Shown here one piece after another: positions 43,510 through 54,400 of a DNA stretch of 60,114 nucleotides. The DNA is from Planctomycetota bacterium. GTDB lineage: Bacteria > Planctomycetota > UBA1135 > GCA-002686595. The stretch's first letter is position 1, and every line of letters starts with the position of its first letter. Location: NCBI GenBank assembly GCA_020847695.1, contig JADLBP010000130.1:1-60114 (forward strand), written 5' to 3'. The notes beneath the pieces are model-generated. The model was not told where the DNA came from, made no database searches, and saw nothing but the letters and a program-made list of their open reading frames with translations. The translations under genes and the position numbers were made by a program.

Positions 43510-46278
43510 ATGCGCCCGATCCGTTCGATCTCGGTCTTGATGCCGACCTGGCAAGGGGAGGAATTCCTCGAACGGGTGCTCGCGGCGCTCGCGGCGCAGC
43601 GCGTCGACGTGCCGTGGGACTTCCTCGCGATCGACTCGGGCTCGACCGACCGCACGCTGGCGATCCTCGAGGCGTGGAAGGCGCGCTTCCCGGTGCCGTT
43701 CACCGTCGACGCGATCCACCAGAGCGAGTTCGACCACGGTGACACGCGCAACCTGCTCGCGGCGCGATCGTCGGGCGATCTCTTGGTCTTCCTGACGCAG
43801 GACGCGATCCCGAGCTCGCCCGATTGGCTCGCGACGCTCGCGCGCAACTTCGACGACCCCGCGGTCGGCGGCGCGTACTGCCGCAACGTGCCGCGGCCGG
43901 ACGCCGAGCTCTTGACCAAGGTCTTCAGCGAGACCGATCCGGGCTACGTCGCGGGCCGGCGCGAGACCCGCTTGCCGCCGAAGGACGTGTACGCGCGGAT
44001 GGACCCGCACGCGCGGCGTTTGCTCTACAACTTCAACGACGTCGCGTCCGCGCTGCGGCGCGAGCTCTGGGAGCGGCACCCGTTCCCGCGCGCCGAGTTC
44101 GGCGAGGACCTGTTGCTCGCCCGCGCGCTGCTCGAGGCCGGCTACACGGTCGTCTACGACGATCGCGCGACCGTCGAGCACAGCCACGACTACACGCCCG
44201 AGCAGATGTTCGCGCGTGCGAAGGTCGACGCGAAGTTCAACGCCGAGTGGCTCGAGCGCACGTGCGTCGCGACGCGCGACGACGCGCGGGTGCTCAGCGA
44301 GCGACAGCTCGCGCGCGACCGTGAGGCGCTGGTCGCCGCCGGGCTCGCGGGCGACGTGCTCGCCGGCGAGCTCGAGCACGCGCGCCGCATGCGCGAGGCC
44401 GCGTTCTACGGGCTGCACGAAGGCGGGCTGTCGGCGCGCCGCTTCGCGCCGACGCGGATGCTCGCGCGCACCAGCTTGCACGTGCTGTTCGTCGTCCACG
44501 GCTTCCCGCCGGACACGTGGGCGGGCACCGAGGTGTACACGCTCAACCTCGCGCGCGAGCTCGCGCGGCTCGGACACCGCTGCACGATCCTGACCCGCGC
44601 GCCGGCCGCGCTCGGCGTCGCCGACGGCGGCCCGGCGGACTTCTCGCTGCACCAGGACGAGTTCGAGGGCCTGCGCGTCTGGCGGCTCGTGCACCGTTTG
44701 CAGCACGAGAACCTGCGGCAGACCTACGACCAACCGAAGGCGCTCGCGGCGTTCCGCGAGGTGCTGCTGCGCGAGAAGCCCGATCTCGTCCACTTCCAGC
44801 ACCTGATCCACCTCTCGACCAGCATGGTCGAGCTCGCGCGCGAGTTCGGACTGCCGACGGTGCTCCACCTGCACGACTACTGGGCGATCTGCTCGCGCGT
44901 GCAGTTGATCCGGCCCGACGGCCAGCGCTGCGAGGAGAACCAGGGCGCGGGCTGCTTCGCGTGCGTCAAGGAGCGCGATCTTTCGTTCGTGTCGCGGATG
45001 AAGGGCTGGGGCGCGCGCGCGCACGGCCTGGTCGACGAGCTCGCGCGGCTGCAGCACCGCGGTCAGCCGCTCGCCGACAAGAGCCGCGCGCGGTGGGACG
45101 GCTTCGGCGACCTGATGGCGCGCGAGGACGTCGTGCTCGGCGCCTACGCCGCCGCGGACCTGCGCGTCAGCCCGAGTCGCTTCCTGCGCGAGAAGCTGCT
45201 CGCGACCGGACGTTTCGACGCGCACACGACGCTCTACTCGGACAACGGCACGCGGACCGAGCTCGTGCGCGCGAGCGCGAAGCGCGCCGACCCGCGCGGT
45301 CGGGTGCGCTTCGGCTTCGTCGGCTCGCTGGTCTGGTACAAGGGCGGCGAAGTCCTGGTCGAGGCGCTGCAGCGGCTCGCCGGCAAGAACTGCGTCCTGC
45401 ACGTCTTCGGCGACTTCAAGCCGGAGAGCGATCCGCACCACGCGAAGCTGAAGGAGCTCGCGCGCGCCGGCAACGTCGAGTTCCGCGGCCGCTTCGACAA
45501 CCCGAAGCTCGCCGACGTCTACGCCGAGATCGACGTGCTGATCGTGCCGTCGCTGTGGTTCGAGAACTCGCCGATCACGATCAAGGAAGCGTTCCTGTTC
45601 CGCACGCCGGTGGTCACCAGCAACATCGGCGGCATGCGCGAGTTCGTCCGCGACGGCGTCGACGGCCTGCACTTCGAGGTGGGGGACGCGGCGGACCTCG
45701 CGCGCAAGCTCGCGCGCTTCGTCGACGAGCCAGGACTCGTCGCCGAGCTCTCGAAGAGCTTCCCGCGCGTCAAGACGATCGAGGAGAACGCCCGCGAGAC
45801 CGAGTTCCGCTATCGCTCGCTCTGCACCCGCGTGCGCGAGTCGAAGCCGCGGCTCTTGCTGGAGAAGAAAGCGATCGAGACGTCGGCGCGTTCGGGTCCG
45901 GTCGAGCAGCAGGGCGCCGACATGCTGCTGTTGCGCCCCGGCGGCGCCGCGATCGAGTTCGACGTGTCGTTGGTCGGCGCGGGCAAGCGCGAGTTCGAGC
46001 TCGAGCTCTTCCTGCTCGGCGGCGAAGCGCGCGTGCAGCTCGGCGGCCGGTTGCTGCTCGACGGGCACGAGCTCGGTCGCATCGCGCCGTTCGGCACCAA
46101 GGGCAAGGACGAAACGGTGGTGGTTCGCTTCGAGCGCGAGCTCGCGTCGCCTCCGCGGGTCCTGCGCATCGAGAGTCGGCCGGGCGAGCGCGAACGCGAA
46201 GTCTTCCTGCGCGTGCGGCGTCTCGCCGTGCGCGAGCCCGCGCGTCCCATGTTGACCGAGCTCGCCGCAGAGGTCTGA
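43510..46278 (+). CDS. Bifunctional glycosyltransferase, GT2-GT4 fusion (copy 2) with C-terminal beta domain
   Basis: 922 residues, same architecture as the preceding gene: GT2 at about 5-260 (SVLMPTWQGEEFLERVL, FDHGDTRN, FGEDLLLARALL) and GT4 at about 320-775 (LFVVHGFPPDTWAGTEVYTLNL, GAGCFACVKE, VWYKGGEVLVEAL, WFENSPITIKEAF). It adds about 145 residues at the C-terminus, predicted beta-rich (IEFDVSLVGAGKREFELELF, VVVRFERELASPPRVLRI), that copy 1 lacks; this may be a carbohydrate-binding or membrane-docking module. Starts 58 bases after copy 1, with TAGGCT (43489-43494) as a possible -10 element. Confidence 0.9.
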   Translation: MRPIRSISVLMPTWQGEEFLERVLAALAAQRVDVPWDFLAIDSGSTDRTLAILEAWKARFPVPFTVDAIHQSEFDHGDTRNLLAARSSGDLLVFLTQDAIPSSPDWLATLARNFDDPAVGGAYCRNVPRPDAELLTKVFSETDPGYVAGRRETRLPPKDVYARMDPHARRLLYNFNDVASALRRELWERHPFPRAEFGEDLLLARALLEAGYTVVYDDRATVEHSHDYTPEQMFARAKVDAKFNAEWLERTCVATRDDARVLSERQLARDREALVAAGLAGDVLAGELEHARRMREAAFYGLHEGGLSARRFAPTRMLARTSLHVLFVVHGFPPDTWAGTEVYTLNLARELARLGHRCTILTRAPAALGVADGGPADFSLHQDEFEGLRVWRLVHRLQHENLRQTYDQPKALAAFREVLLREKPDLVHFQHLIHLSTSMVELAREFGLPTVLHLHDYWAICSRVQLIRPDGQRCEENQGAGCFACVKERDLSFVSRMKGWGARAHGLVDELARLQHRGQPLADKSRARWDGFGDLMAREDVVLGAYAAADLRVSPSRFLREKLLATGRFDAHTTLYSDNGTRTELVRASAKRADPRGRVRFGFVGSLVWYKGGEVLVEALQRLAGKNCVLHVFGDFKPESDPHHAKLKELARAGNVEFRGRFDNPKLADVYAEIDVLIVPSLWFENSPITIKEAFLFRTPVVTSNIGGMREFVRDGVDGLHFEVGDAADLARKLARFVDEPGLVAELSKSFPRVKTIEENARETEFRYRSLCTRVRESKPRLLLEKKAIETSARSGPVEQQGADMLLLRPGGAAIEFDVSLVGAGKREFELELFLLGGEARVQLGGRLLLDGHELGRIAPFGTKGKDETVVVRFERELASPPRVLRIESRPGEREREVFLRVRRLAVREPARPMLTELAAEV

Positions 46279-46288
46279 TCGTCCCTCC

Positions 46289-47614
46289 ATGAAACGCTTC
46301 TTCGATCGATTGCTCGGTGAACGTCCGCGCGAGACGCCGGCCGCGGCGGCTTCGGCCGCTTCCACGGGCTCGGGCGGCGCGCGTGCGTCGTTCGAGGAGC
46401 TGCTCGTGCGCCCCGGTGGTCCGGTCGCCGACACCGCGTTGCCTCGCGCGACGATCGTGATCCTGAACTACAACGGACGGCATCACCTCGAACTCTGTTT
46501 CACCAGCCTCGCGAAGCTCGACTACCCGCGCGAGAAGCTCGAGGTCTTGTTGATCGACAACGGCTCCGACGACGGCAGCGTCGAGGAGATGCGCGCGAAG
46601 CACGCGTGGGTCCGGCTGCACGTCAACGACCGCAACGCGGGCTTCGCGCCGGCGTGCAACCAGGGTGCGGGGCTCGCGACGCGGCCCGAGGTCCTGGTGT
46701 TCCTGAACAACGACATGCGCGTCGAGCCGAGCTTCTTGAAGGAGCTCGTCGCTCCGCTGGTGCGCGGCGAATGCGACGCGACCACCGCGAAGATGCTGTC
46801 GTGGGACGGCAAGGTGCTGAACTCCGCCGGTGGTGGGATGAACTTCCACGGGCTCGGCTTCCAGTACGGCATGAATCGGCCGCCGGCGCCGGAGTTCGAT
46901 GCGCCGCGCAAGACGCTCTTCCCGTGCGGCGGTGCGATGGCGATCCGCGCGAGCGTCTACGGCGAGGTCGGCGGGTTCGACCCGGAGTTCTTCGCGTACT
47001 ACGAGGACGTCGATCTCGGTTGGCGTCTCTGGGTGCAGGGCAAGTCGGTGCACTACGTGCCGAGCTCGGTGTGCTACCACCACCACTCGAGCACCTCGAA
47101 GAGCTTCCCGCCCGAGGTCGTGCGCCTGCTGCAGGTGCGCAACCCGATGTACGCGTGCTTCAAGAACTACGACGACGAGAACCTGCGTCGCGTCCTGCCC
47201 GCGATGCTCGCGCTCGCGCTCCGGCGGATGCTGATCCTCTCCGGGATCCCGAGCGACCAGCCGTTCCGGATCGAGCACGCGTCCGCGCGTCCTTCGAGCT
47301 TGGTCGGCAAGCTGATGGAGAAGGCGCACAAGCACTTCGAAAGCGACATCCCGATCAAACGCGTCGCCGCGGCGGACCTGATCGGCATCAACGACCTGCT
47401 CTCCAACTGGGACCATTGGATGGAGCGCCGTCGGGAGGTACAGTCCCGGCGCGCGCGGTCCGATCAAGAGATCTTCCGCCTGTTCCTCAAACCCATGTGG
47501 TGCATCGAAGACGATCCCGCCTATCGCGCGTTGCAGGACGGCGTCAGTCGATTCACCGGCCTCGACGAGCTCTTCCAGGGCCTCGAGTTCCTGCGCGGCG
47601 AGCCGCACAAGTGA
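46289..47614 (+). CDS. Family 2 glycosyltransferase
   Basis: 441 residues, 10 bases after the previous gene. After a low-complexity Ala/Ser-rich N-terminus (about 15-50) the GT-A domain reads [49 protein letters not shown], and [15 protein letters not shown] with the catalytic ED. This pattern is that of rhamnosyl/galactofuranosyl-type GT2 enzymes. A C-terminal helical region of about 150 residues has no recognised function. Confidence 0.9.
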   Translation: MKRFFDRLLGERPRETPAAAASAASTGSGGARASFEELLVRPGGPVADTALPRATIVILNYNGRHHLELCFTSLAKLDYPREKLEVLLIDNGSDDGSVEEMRAKHAWVRLHVNDRNAGFAPACNQGAGLATRPEVLVFLNNDMRVEPSFLKELVAPLVRGECDATTAKMLSWDGKVLNSAGGGMNFHGLGFQYGMNRPPAPEFDAPRKTLFPCGGAMAIRASVYGEVGGFDPEFFAYYEDVDLGWRLWVQGKSVHYVPSSVCYHHHSSTSKSFPPEVVRLLQVRNPMYACFKNYDDENLRRVLPAMLALALRRMLILSGIPSDQPFRIEHASARPSSLVGKLMEKAHKHFESDIPIKRVAAADLIGINDLLSNWDHWMERRREVQSRRARSDQEIFRLFLKPMWCIEDDPAYRALQDGVSRFTGLDELFQGLEFLRGEPHK

Positions 47615-47654
47615 TGCGCCCGCGCTCCGCCCAGCCCCGCCCCCAGGCTCTCCG

Positions 47655-48344
47655 ATGAAGCTCTCGGTCGTCATCCCGGTGTACAACGAGGAGCGCACGC
47701 TCGAAGAGATCGTGCGCCGCGTGCAGGCGACGCCGTTCGAGAAGGAGCTCGTGCTCGTCAACGATTGCTCGAAGGACGACACGCGCACGATCATGGACAA
47801 GCTCGCGAAGCAGTACGACAACGTGCGCTGCTTCCACCACGAGACGAACCAGGGCAAGGGCGGCGCGCTCGCGACCGGATTCTCCAAGGTCACCGGCGAC
47901 GTCGTGTTGATCCAGGACGCCGACCTCGAGTACGACCCGGCGGACTATCCGGTGCTCCTGCGCCCGATCGTCGAGGGGAAGGCCGACGTCGTGTTCGGCA
48001 GTCGCTTCCTCGGGGGCGCGTATTCGCGCGTGCACCTCTTCTATCACTACGTCGGCAATCGGATGCTGACGTTGATGTCGAACTGCTTCACCAACCTGAA
48101 CCTCACCGACATGGAGACCTGCTACAAGGTCTTCCGTCGCGAGGTCGCGGACAAGCTGCAGATCAAGTCGCGCACGTTCGCGGTCGAGCCCGAGATCACC
48201 GCGAAGGTCGCGAAGATGCACGTGCGCGTCTACGAAGTGCCGATCAGCTACGCCGGCCGCGACTACTCCGAGGGCAAGAAGATCGGCCCGAAGGACGCGT
48301 TCATCGCGTTCTACGCGATCGTGCGGTGGAGTCTGTTCTCCTGA
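47655..48344 (+). CDS. Family 2 glycosyltransferase, polyprenyl-phosphate mannosyl/glucosyl transferase-like
   Basis: 229 residues: a compact GT-A enzyme related to dolichol-phosphate mannose synthase. Motifs: [57 protein letters not shown], and the acceptor-side [12 protein letters not shown]. No C-terminal membrane helices are present. Such enzymes charge a polyprenyl phosphate with a single sugar that membrane transferases then use. It ends the glycosyltransferase run. Confidence 0.9.
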   Translation: MKLSVVIPVYNEERTLEEIVRRVQATPFEKELVLVNDCSKDDTRTIMDKLAKQYDNVRCFHHETNQGKGGALATGFSKVTGDVVLIQDADLEYDPADYPVLLRPIVEGKADVVFGSRFLGGAYSRVHLFYHYVGNRMLTLMSNCFTNLNLTDMETCYKVFRREVADKLQIKSRTFAVEPEITAKVAKMHVRVYEVPISYAGRDYSEGKKIGPKDAFIAFYAIVRWSLFS

Positions 48345-48597
48345 GGCCCTCGGGCCGAGCGCATCGGCCTGCGTAGCGATCGGAGTCCCGCGCGGACACC
48401 TCGACGCCTCGCGGTCCGGCGAGGCGACGCCCGCCGCAACCGAACTTCGCCACGACGCCACCGCGGACGAGCACGACATCGCGGCGTCCCAACGCGCGTG
48501 GCTCGCGTCCGAGCCCTGCGCGGAGCTCGATCGCGACGGCGACATCGACACGCACGACCGCGCTGGATCGGTCCGCGCGGACGCGCTCGAGCGCTGA
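48345..48597 (+). pseudogene. Dockerin-like / EF-hand remnant without a start
   Basis: Within the 358-base gap before addB a frame stays open from inside the preceding gene to TGA at 48595-48597, with no start codon of its own. Its last 50 codons read like a planctomycete dockerin repeat: ATADEHDIAASQRAWLASEPC, then AELDRDGDIDTHDRA with a good EF-hand-type calcium loop. The match is visual; if real it is the stranded C-terminus of a lost secreted protein. Nothing else coding is visible in 48345-48702. Confidence 0.3.
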
Positions 48598-48628
48598 GCG
48601 CACGCGCGCCGTCGAGGACGGACTCCCA

Positions 48629-48646
48629 TTCGGGTACGATCCCGAA
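48629..48646. promoter_or_regulatory. Perfect palindrome around a -10-like hexamer upstream of addB
   Basis: TTCGGG and CCCGAA are exact inverted copies on either side of TACGAT, which resembles the -10 hexamers in this window. It lies 57 bases before the addB ATG. A repressor bound here would cover the promoter. No good -35 box is visible. Confidence 0.4.
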
Positions 48647-48702
48647 CCGTCGCGAGCCTCGGCGCCGACCGGCGTTCTGCGCGCGACGGTCCGAGCGCGT
48701 CC

Positions 48703-51459
48703 ATGGGGGAGATCCGACGAGAATTCCTGGGCTTCGAACGCCCGCTGCTCGACCACGTGGTCGAACGTTGGTGCGCGAGCCTCGCGCCGGACGCGGACAC
48801 CTCGCGGACGCTCTTCGTGCTGCCGGGCGGGCGCGCGGCACGCGAGCTCGAGGCGCGGCTCGCGCGCAAGCTCGAACGCTCGCGGCCGCCGCCGACGCTG
48901 ATCACCGAAGGGCGCCTCGCCGAAGCGCTGTCGCGCGCGAAGCTGCGGTTCGCGTCGCCTCTCGAGCGGACGCTCGTATGGCGCGCCGTGCTCGCCGAGC
49001 TCACGCCGACGGAGCGCAGCTCGCTGTGGCGCGGCGCGGACGGCAGCGGAGCGCCGGGTGGGCCGGGATCGCTCGCACGCGCGGCGGCGCGCGCGTTCGT
49101 CGAGCTCGCCGGTCACGCGCTGGAGCCCGACGACGTCGCCGCGCACCTCGCGCGGACCGCTCGTGCGGACGAAGCTCGGTGGCGTGCGTTCGCGCGTGCG
49201 ACCGCCGCGTACCGTGAGCGGCTGGCTCGGCGCGGGGCCGTCGATCCGGCGGACGCCGCGCGGCACGTGCTCGCGCGTTCGCTCGCGAGAAGCGACCTGC
49301 ACGTCGAGCTCGTCGGTTGCGTCGACCTGCCGCAGTCCGCACGCCGGCTGATTGCGACGCTCGCGCTCCCGGCGCGCGCGTGGGTATTCGCGCCGGAGGA
49401 ACTCCGCGACGCGTTCGATGCCTTCGGCGGGCTCGTGATCGACGCGTGGGCGGATCGCGACATCCCGCTCTCGACCGAGCGCTGGCGCGTCGCGCGCGGA
49501 CCCGACGACCAGGCGCGCGTCGTCGCCGAGCAACTCGCGCGGCTCGCACCGGAGCTCGCGCCGTCCGACGTCGCGATCGGCGTGCTCGATCGGGAGGTCC
49601 GTCCGTTCCTCGAGCGCCGGCTCGCCGCCGCCGGGGTCGACACCCGTTGGGCGGCGGGGCGGCCGTTCGGCGTGACCGCGCTGGCGAACCTGCTGGGCTC
49701 GATCGAGCGCTTCGTCGCGGACCGTCGTTTCGAGGACTTCCGCGCGCTGTTGGTGCACCCCGACGTCGAGACCGCGCTCGAGCGCGACCTCGGCGGCTCG
49801 CTGTCGGGACTCGCGGAAACCCTGGACGCGTACGCCGCCGCGTCCGGGCCCGCGCGCCTCGGCGACGCGTTCGCGCCGGGCGCGGAGCAGACGGACGAAT
49901 TGGCGAGCGCACGCGATGCGCTGTTCGGTTTGCTCGGCGAGTTCGTGCGCGACGCGCGGCTGCCGCTCGCGGCTTGGGCGGACGAGTTCGCGCGTCTGGT
50001 CGCGGAGATCTGCGACTCCGTCGATCTGGGCGCGCAGGATCCGGGTGGCTGGGATCGCGCTCACGACTTCACCGCGTTCGCGGAGATCCTGGCCGAGCTG
50101 CGGGAACCGTCGATCGCCGACTTCGTGTGCGACGCGAAGACCGCGCTCGCGCTGGTCGCGGAGCGGATTGCTTCGGTCGAGCTCCCGCCGCCGCCGCGGT
50201 CGGGCGAACGACCGAACCTCGACTTGGTCGGCTGGCTCGAGCTGCCGCTCGACGCCGCGCGAGTCGCGTTCGTCGTCGGGTTCGACGAAGGGAACGTGCC
50301 GCGCCCGGCGACGGAGAGCGCGTGGCTTCCGGAGCGCCTGCGAGCCGAGCTCGGCATCGGCGCCGCGCGCGCGCGGGTCGCGCGCGACGTGTGGATCGCG
50401 ACGGTGCTGGCGAGGACGCGCACGACGTGGTGGGTGAGCTCGAAGAAGAGCCTTTCCGGCGACCCGCGCACGCCGAGCCGGCTCGTCTTCCGCGCCGAGC
50501 GCGACATGGTCGTCGAGCGGCTCGCGCGCGCGTTCGTCGACGAAGCGGAGGCGGCGACTCCCGGCGCGGCGACGGTCCGACCGGTCGTGCCGCCCAAGGT
50601 GGCGGCTGCGCCCCTGCAGCGCCTGCGGGTGACGGCGTTCCGTGCGTACCTGGCGTCGCCGTACCGCTTCTACCTGGAGCACGTCCTCGGACTGGTGACG
50701 GTCGCGCCGCGGGTGCTCGAGCTCGACGCCCTGCGCTTCGGAGTGCTCGCGCACGACGTGCTGCAGGCGTTCGGCGAGAGCGAGCTCGCGCGGTCGCGCG
50801 ACGTCGACGCGATCGAGGCGTTCCTCGAAGCGCGGCTGAAGCGCGCCGCCGAGCGTGCGCTCGATCCGGCGCGACACGCGGCCGTCCGCGTGCAGCTCGA
50901 GCAGCTCGCGTCGCGGCTGCAACGCTTCGCCGCGTGGCAGGCGCGGTCGGTCGACGAAGGCTGGACGATCGAGCACGTCGAGTGGTCCCCGCGCGCGCCG
51001 GTGCTGCTCGAGACGCGCCTCGGGCCGCTGCAACTCACCGGGCGCATCGACCGCATCGACCGTCACGTGACGACCGGTGCGTGGCGCGTGCTCGACTACA
51101 AGACCTCCGACGGCGGCAAGCCGCCCGAGAAGACGCATCGGCGCGGCAAACGCTGGGTCGACCTGCAGCTGCCGCTCTACCGACACCTGGTGCGCGAGCT
51201 GGTCGGCGACGCACCGGTAGCGCTCGGTTACGTCGCGCTCGACGCCGGTCAGGACGACGACCTCGGCAAGCTCGCGACGTGGAAGGACGAAGACCTCGCC
51301 GTCGCCGACGCCGTCGCGCGCGAGGTGGCCGAGCGGGTGCTCGCGGGCGAGTTCGACGAGGTCGGCGACGACGAGCCCGACGATCCGATCCTCGCGGCGT
51401 TGTGCGGCTTCGGTCTCGCCGCGTCGGGCGATCGCGCGGACGCGGAGGTGGACGAATGA
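48703..51459 (+). CDS. AddB-like helicase-nuclease subunit (PD-(D/E)XK nuclease)
   Basis: 918 residues, partner of AddA in double-strand-break end processing. The N-terminal part is a decayed helicase fold: the Walker A position reads VLPGGRAARELE without GKT. The C-terminal nuclease is intact: Asp783 (GRIDRID), Asp798-x-Lys800 (LDYKTS), Gln822 and Tyr826 (LQLPLYRHL). The iron-sulfur cysteines of Bacillus-type AddB are missing; the usual CP start of the nuclease domain is SPYRFYLE and no CxxC tail exists, as in the alphaproteobacterial-type AddB. The stop overlaps addA as ATGA. Confidence 0.85.
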   Translation: MGEIRREFLGFERPLLDHVVERWCASLAPDADTSRTLFVLPGGRAARELEARLARKLERSRPPPTLITEGRLAEALSRAKLRFASPLERTLVWRAVLAELTPTERSSLWRGADGSGAPGGPGSLARAAARAFVELAGHALEPDDVAAHLARTARADEARWRAFARATAAYRERLARRGAVDPADAARHVLARSLARSDLHVELVGCVDLPQSARRLIATLALPARAWVFAPEELRDAFDAFGGLVIDAWADRDIPLSTERWRVARGPDDQARVVAEQLARLAPELAPSDVAIGVLDREVRPFLERRLAAAGVDTRWAAGRPFGVTALANLLGSIERFVADRRFEDFRALLVHPDVETALERDLGGSLSGLAETLDAYAAASGPARLGDAFAPGAEQTDELASARDALFGLLGEFVRDARLPLAAWADEFARLVAEICDSVDLGAQDPGGWDRAHDFTAFAEILAELREPSIADFVCDAKTALALVAERIASVELPPPPRSGERPNLDLVGWLELPLDAARVAFVVGFDEGNVPRPATESAWLPERLRAELGIGAARARVARDVWIATVLARTRTTWWVSSKKSLSGDPRTPSRLVFRAERDMVVERLARAFVDEAEAATPGAATVRPVVPPKVAAAPLQRLRVTAFRAYLASPYRFYLEHVLGLVTVAPRVLELDALRFGVLAHDVLQAFGESELARSRDVDAIEAFLEARLKRAAERALDPARHAAVRVQLEQLASRLQRFAAWQARSVDEGWTIEHVEWSPRAPVLLETRLGPLQLTGRIDRIDRHVTTGAWRVLDYKTSDGGKPPEKTHRRGKRWVDLQLPLYRHLVRELVGDAPVALGYVALDAGQDDDLGKLATWKDEDLAVADAVAREVAERVLAGEFDEVGDDEPDDPILAALCGFGLAASGDRADAEVDE

Positions 51460-54400
51460 GCCGCCCGCGCGGAGCCGCCGTGGTGCTCGCGTCGGCGGGC
51501 TCGGGCAAGACGTACTCGCTGACGACGCACTTCTTGTTATTGGTCGCGGCGGGCGTGCCGCCGGAACGCGTGCTCGCGACGACGTTCACGCGCAAGGCCG
51601 CGGGAGAGATCCTCGACCGGATCTTCGCACGGTTGGTGCGCGCGGCGCGCGACGAGACGGAGCGCGCAAAGCTCGATGCGTCGCTCGGCGGCGTCGTGCC
51701 GACGCGCGAGCGCGCCGCGGAGCTCGCGAGCGACCTCGCGCGCCACGTCGAGCGATGCCGCGTGATGACGATCGATTCGTTCTTCGTCGTGCTGGCGCGC
51801 GCCTTCGCGGCGGAGCTCGGGCTCGCGCCCGACTGGCGGATCGCCGACGAGTTCCACGCGGCGCGCGCGCGCGATGCGGCGGTCGCCGACGTGCTCGAGC
51901 GCGAGTCGCCGGAGCGTTGGATCCTGCTGTTGCGCGAGCTCGCCCGCGCGAAGACCTCGCGCGCGGTGCACGCGACGCTCGTCGCGAGCGTGCGCGACGC
52001 GCACGAGCTCTTCCTCGAGTCCGACGCCGACGCGTGGGCGGCGCTCTCGCCGCCGGCGCGCGCCGACGAAGCGACGCGTGAGCGGCTCTCGAAGGCCCTC
52101 GCCGAGTTCGTCCCTCCGCTGACGAAGCAAGGCAAGCCGAATCAGGTCTGGGCGAAGGCGCTCGTCAAGGTCCGCGAGCGCTTCGCCGGCGAGGAATGGG
52201 AGCCGCTGGTCAAGGACGGCATCGCGGCGAAGGTGATCGCCGGCGACGCAGCCTTCGCGAGCCAGGAGATCGCCCCGGAAGCGCGCGCGCTGTTCGCCGC
52301 GGTCGTCGAGGTCGCCGCCGCGGAGGTCGGTGCGGCGCTCGAACGTCAGAACCGCGCCACGCGCGAGTTCGTCGATCACTTCGACGCGCGCTTCGCCGCG
52401 CGGCTCGCCGAGCGCGGCTGGCTGCGCTTTTCCGACTTGCCGCGCGCGCTCTCCGACGATCCGTCCTCCGCGCGCGACGTCGCAGCGGAGCTCGCGTGGC
52501 GGCTCGACGCCGAGCTCGACCACTTGCTGCTCGACGAGTTCCAGGACACGTCTCCGGCGCAGTGGCGCGTGTTGCGGCCGCTCGCGGAGGAGCTCGCGGC
52601 CGACGGCTCCGGCGAGAAGAGCTTCTTCTGCGTCGGCGACACCAAGCAGTCGATCTACGGTTGGCGCGGCGGCGATCCGCGGTTGCTCGAAGGCGTCGCG
52701 CGGTGGCCGACCGTCGAGCGGCGCAGTCTGACGGTTTCCTACCGTTCGGCGCCGGTGGTGCTCGACGCGGTCAATCGCATCTTCGCGGACCTCTCGGCCT
52801 CGCCGGCGTTCGTCGAGCACGCCGGCGCGCTCGCCGCGGCGCGGAAGTTCCAATTCGAGCCGCACAGCGCGCACGCGACGGAACTCTCGGGCGTCGTTCG
52901 CGCGTTGTTCGTCGAGGCCCTCGCGGAGGACGAGGACGGCAAGCCGAAGGCGGCGGGCGCCGAGGCGATCCGGTCGGCGTGCCGCGCGCGCGCGGTCGAG
53001 CACGTCGAGGAGCTCGTCGGCCGGGCGCCGCGCGCGACGGTCGCGATCCTCGTCCGGCGCAAAGCCCAGATCGGGCCGCTGGTGTACGCGCTGCGCCGGC
53101 GCGGCCTCGCGGCGAGCGGCGAGTCCGGCAACCCGTTGACCGACGCAGCCGCGGTGCAGGTCGCGCTCTCGGCGCTGCACCTCGCCGAGCACCCTTCGGA
53201 CACCGCCGCGTGGTTCCACGTCGCGCATTCGCCGTTGGCGGCGACGCTCGGCATCGCATGGGGCATGGACCGAGCGGCACTCCGGTCGCGAGCCCGCAAG
53301 TTGCGCGAGCACGTGCTCGCGCGCGGCTTCGCCGCGACCCTGGAGAGCTTCCGTCCGGCGTTCGGCGACGCGAGCGCGTGGGAGGTGCGACGATTCGAGC
53401 GCCTGATCGAGTTCGCGATCGCGCTGGAGGCCGACCTGGCCGCGGCCGCGAGCTCGTCGATCGACGAATTCGTCGCGCGCGTGCGCGACGAGCGCGTCGA
53501 AGATCCGAGCACGGCATCGGTCAAGGTGATGACCATCCACGCCGCGAAGGGACTCGAGTTCGACGCCGTGGTGCTCTGCGACCTCGCGTTCCAGTTCGAG
53601 AAGGTGCCGCCGGCGCTCGTTTGGCGCCGGACGGAGGAGGATCCGCTGCGCGAAATCGAAGCGGTGTCGCGCGACGCGACGGACTCGATCCGCGAGGCCC
53701 TGGCGTTCTCTGGCGCGCCGAAGCTCGCCGAGTTGCGGTTGGCGACCTCGACACGGGCGATGTACGACGAGCTCTGCACGCTGTACGTCGCGACGACGCG
53801 GGCGAGGCGCGAGCTCGCGTTCGTCTTGCCCTCGGTCGACCCGACCAAGCGGAAATATGACCCGGCGACGATCGTCGCGCACGCGTTGGGCTTCACCGGG
53901 CGTTCGGCCGGCGAACCGTGGCTCTTCGCCGGCAGCGACGAGTCGTGGGTCGACGCGTTCGGAGCGCCCGGCGCGTCGGAACGCGGCGGCGAGGACGCCG
54001 TTCGCGACGTGCGGTTCAGTCGAGGCGCGGGCGCGCGTGCGCCGGCGAGCGTCGCGCCGTCGCGTCGAGCGTTGGCTGGGGCCGTGCCGTTGCGGCTGCT
54101 CTTCGCGCCGGCGGGCCCGGCGCGGCGCCGCGGCTCGCGACTGCACCTGTGGTGCGCCGAGGTCGAGTGGCTCGAGACGTTCACGGCGGGCGACGACGAG
54201 CTCCTCGAACGCGCGCGCGCCGCCGAGCTCGGCGGGCCCGAGCTCGAGCGCGACCTCGCGGACTTCCGCCGGCTGCTCCGGACCGACGCCGCGCGCGCGG
54301 TGCTGTCGCGCGCCACGCACCCCGGCGAGGTCGAGGTGTGGCGCGAGCGTCGCTACGTGCTGCCGGTCGGGGACGACGAGGCCGGCGCGGACGGGGAAGT

